Shown here: piece after piece, positions 6,214-7,705 of the stretch
How positions within the stretch are numbered: position 1 is the stretch's first letter
Layout: every line of letters starts with the position of its first letter
Assembly (NCBI GenBank): GCA_946482495.1
Contig: CAMLRV010000102.1
Coordinates: 1-7,705 of the forward strand
Direction: 5' to 3'
Source of the DNA: an uncultured Flavobacteriia bacterium
Lineage (GTDB): Bacteria; Bacteroidota; Bacteroidia; Flavobacteriales; Flavobacteriaceae
DNA: 7,705 nucleotides
Position numbers and translations under genes: made by a program
The notes under the pieces: model-generated
What the model was told of the DNA's origin: nothing
What the model saw: the letters and a program-made list of their open reading frames with translations, nothing else
Databases searched by the model: none

Positions 6214-6426
6214 TTAATTACAACCACAACCACCTCCAGTTTTTCCACCATTGGCTCCTGAACTAGCTTCGCGATACAGCATAAATGTATTTTCGAATTT
6301 CTCCGATTTTTTTGCCGCTAATTCCATATCAGAATCATTAATTTTTGATTTCTGATATTCTTTTACTTCCGAACAACTTGCAATAGTTATTATGGAAACT
6401 ACAATTACAAATTTTTTTATTTTCAT
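6214..6426 (-). CDS. DUF4266 small lipoprotein with CxC tail
   Basis: The 70-residue precursor has a lipoprotein signal with a good lipobox IASC (Cys18), giving a mature protein of about 53 residues. The mature part reads SEVKEYQKSKINDSDMELAA, then a charged helix with FENTFMLYREA, then a flexible Gly-rich tail: SSGANGGKT followed by GGGCGCN at the C-terminus (Cys67 and Cys69). This is the DUF4266 family pattern (YREA or YREG, then a Gly-rich tail ending in CGCN). It starts 1 bp after the apbE stop and ends 12 bp before the DUF3570 gene. The end-placed CxC could bind a metal, form a disulfide handled by the operon's thioredoxin, or be a modification site. None of these is demonstrated. Confidence 0.9.
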   Translation of the reverse strand: MKIKKFVIVVSIITIASCSEVKEYQKSKINDSDMELAAKKSEKFENTFMLYREASSGANGGKTGGGCGCN

Positions 6427-6427
6427 T

Positions 6428-7346
6428 TTAGGTTAAATTTATATTTTTGGAATGATATATTTTGTCAAAATCATCTATTATAATGCAACCAATATTTGGC
6501 AGTTGATTGATGAAATTTAAACCAACTTCAATTCCCATTACGGTTACTGGAGTTGCTAAAGCGTCTGCAATTTCTGCATTTTCAGCAATGATTGTTACAC
6601 TTTTAATTCCAGAAATTGGAAAACCTGTTTTTGGATCGATGGTATGCGAATATTTTTTGCCATCAATAAAAACAAATTTCATAGTTTCCAGAAGTTGCTA
6701 CTGATGTATTGGTAATTTTAAAAGTAGAGAACAATGATTCTTTTTTGTTTGGATCGGCAATTCCAATTGTCCATGCTTCCCCGTTTTCTTGAAATCCCCA
6801 AGTTGTTAAATCTCCAGCTGCATTAACAATTCCACTTTTAATACCGTTTTGCATTAATATTTTTTTTGAACATTCTGCAGCGTAACCTTTTCCAATTCCA
6901 CCAAAACCAATTCGCATTCCCTTGTTTTTTAAAAATACAGTTTGGTCTTTTTTGTTAAGAATGATATTTTCGTAATTAATTAATGCTACTGATTTTTTTG
7001 CTAATTCTTGATCTGGTAAAGAAGTCATGTTTAAGTCGAAATTCCAGAATTTTTTATCGATGCTACCATAACTAATGTCGAAAGCTCCTTGAGTTATTTT
7101 TGAAATCATTTGACAACGAAATACTAAATCAAAAACTTCTTTTGGAACTACAACGGGTTTAATTCCTGCATTTTCATTGATTTCATATGTAATGCTTTCT
7201 GTAGAAAAAGTTGTCAATATTTTTTCAATACGTTGAATTTCAATAACCGCTAAATCAATACATTCATTAGCATGATTTTCATTTTCATTTATCACTGAAA
7301 TCTCAAACCGATTTCCCATCAATTTTAGATTTTTTTTGAAAATCAT
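6428..7346 (-). pseudogene. apbE: FAD:protein FMN transferase (ApbE family), split by a frameshift
   Basis: ApbE transfers FMN from FAD onto Ser/Thr of envelope redox proteins. Two overlapping frames together make one ~306-residue enzyme. The first (7346 to stop 6663, 227 residues) has LMGNRFEI, the FDISYG region, IGFGGIGKGYAAE (residues 146-158), VNAAGD (174-179) and TSVATSGNYE (214-223), then ends abruptly in ICFY. The second (ATG at 6682 to stop 6428) continues with KFVFIDGKKYSHTIDPKTG (positions 2-20) and AEIADALAT (36-43), which supply the metal- and flavin-binding His and Asp. The length of 919 nt is one over a multiple of three, and the break lies at GAAATTTG (about 6676-6682). Loss of two A residues would explain it. 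The start overlaps the thioredoxin stop (TAATG). No signal peptide is visible, which is unusual for ApbE. It could be a sequencing error. Confidence 0.9.
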
Positions 7347-7705
7347 TAGCTTTTTAATTTTTCTATGAATTCCGATAAGGTTTCTTTAGGATATTCTTCC
7401 CATTTTTTAACTACATTTCCATTTTCATCTAAAACTAAAATTAGAGGAAATTGTCCTTTAGTATTATATTTTTCAGCTAAAGCGTCGTTTTCTTTTTCAG
7501 TTTCTTTAGTTAATTTATTTTTAGATTGTCTAGGAAAATCGGCATTGTAAATTACTAGGTTTTCTGTTGCGAAAGTTTGAAATTCTGGAGTGTTAACTAT
7601 GAATTTTTTGAACTTAACACAAGGTGCACACCAATCTGAACCCGAAAAATAAAGCATTACTTTTTTATGTTCTGATTTTGCTTTTTCTAATTTTTGAGTA
7701 AAAGT
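7346..7705 (-). CDS. Thioredoxin-like protein, CxxC type (5' end outside window)
   Basis: The frame is open to the right edge: 119 residues are visible (from TFTQKLEKAKSEHKKV) and the N-terminus is missing. Members of this family normally begin with a signal peptide just before such a sequence, so this protein is probably periplasmic, but that part is not in the window. The visible Met at 7657 is internal, not the start. The active site is SGSDWCAPCVKFKK (redox motif CAPC at visible residues 26-29), with GQFPLILVLDENGNVV carrying the cis-Pro loop and the last strand. The family reduces or oxidises cysteine pairs; a natural partner here is the CxC tail of the small lipoprotein two genes downstream, an inference. 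Its stop overlaps the apbE start by one base. Confidence 0.9.
   Translation of the reverse strand, partial: TFTQKLEKAKSEHKKVMLYFSGSDWCAPCVKFKKFIVNTPEFQTFATENLVIYNADFPRQSKNKLTKETEKENDALAEKYNTKGQFPLILVLDENGNVVKKWEEYPKETLSEFIEKLKS

Noticed and set aside
6507..6704. Plus-strand open frame across the apbE break
   Set aside because: It lies opposite conserved ApbE motifs on the minus strand and is an antisense shadow.
7346..7657. Thioredoxin gene starting at 7657
   Set aside because: The same frame stays open to the window edge with sequence typical of the region before the active site, so this Met is internal and the true start is outside the window.

Overview
The window looks like the chromosome of a member of the Flavobacteriia, probably Flavobacterium or a close relative. 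It is very AT-rich. Shine-Dalgarno sequences are weak or absent. The protein families are typical of Bacteroidota: an ECF sigma factor with a transmembrane partner ending in a SusC-plug-like module, a carboxypeptidase-regulatory-like protein, DUF4266 and DUF3570. Intergenic regions hold heptanucleotide repeats and a structured element common in flavobacteria. No phage, transposase, CRISPR, tRNA or rRNA was seen. No gap between genes exceeds about 155 bases. The species assignment is inference from this pattern.

Layout. (a) 1-2305, minus strand: a three-gene operon of ECF sigma factor (1769-2305), membrane-anchored putative anti-sigma factor (778-1767) and a secreted protein with carboxypeptidase-regulatory and plug-like modules (1-750, cut by the left edge). 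(b) 2306-3085: an accessory-looking patch. A very AT-rich lipoprotein gene (2456-2959) lies between two copies of a 52-bp direct repeat (49/52 identical). Eleven consecutive 7-bp units (2314-2390) sit between one copy and the sigma gene, and a strong minus-strand terminator (3032-3062) closes the patch on the right. (c) 3086-4928: a cytoplasmic propeller-like protein (minus) divergent from a class III-like PPK2 polyphosphate kinase (plus). The 145-bp gap between them is almost filled by a Flavo-1-like structured element whose central arm is a long imperfect hairpin with a REP-like core. (d) 4931-4986: a second heptamer array and a bidirectional terminator between convergent genes. (e) 4993-7705, minus strand: a tightly packed operon, in transcription order thioredoxin-like protein (5' end outside the window), ApbE-type FAD:protein FMN transferase (frameshifted), small CxC-tailed lipoprotein (DUF4266) and outer-membrane beta-barrel (DUF3570).

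How the genes may work together. The sigma operon reads as a cell-surface signalling module. The putative anti-sigma factor and the downstream secreted protein share a module resembling the end of a SusC/TonB-receptor plug. The 52-bp repeat lies upstream of both the sigma operon and the lipoprotein gene in the same orientation, so it could be a shared promoter region. The ApbE/DUF4266/DUF3570/thioredoxin operon is the best candidate for a poorly described system: an envelope redox or flavin-related pathway built around a tiny lipoprotein with a Gly-rich GGGCGCN tail and an outer-membrane barrel. In this sequence apbE is split by a frameshift that separates conserved halves of one enzyme. It is either a sequencing error, a real inactivation or, less likely, a recoded or split gene.
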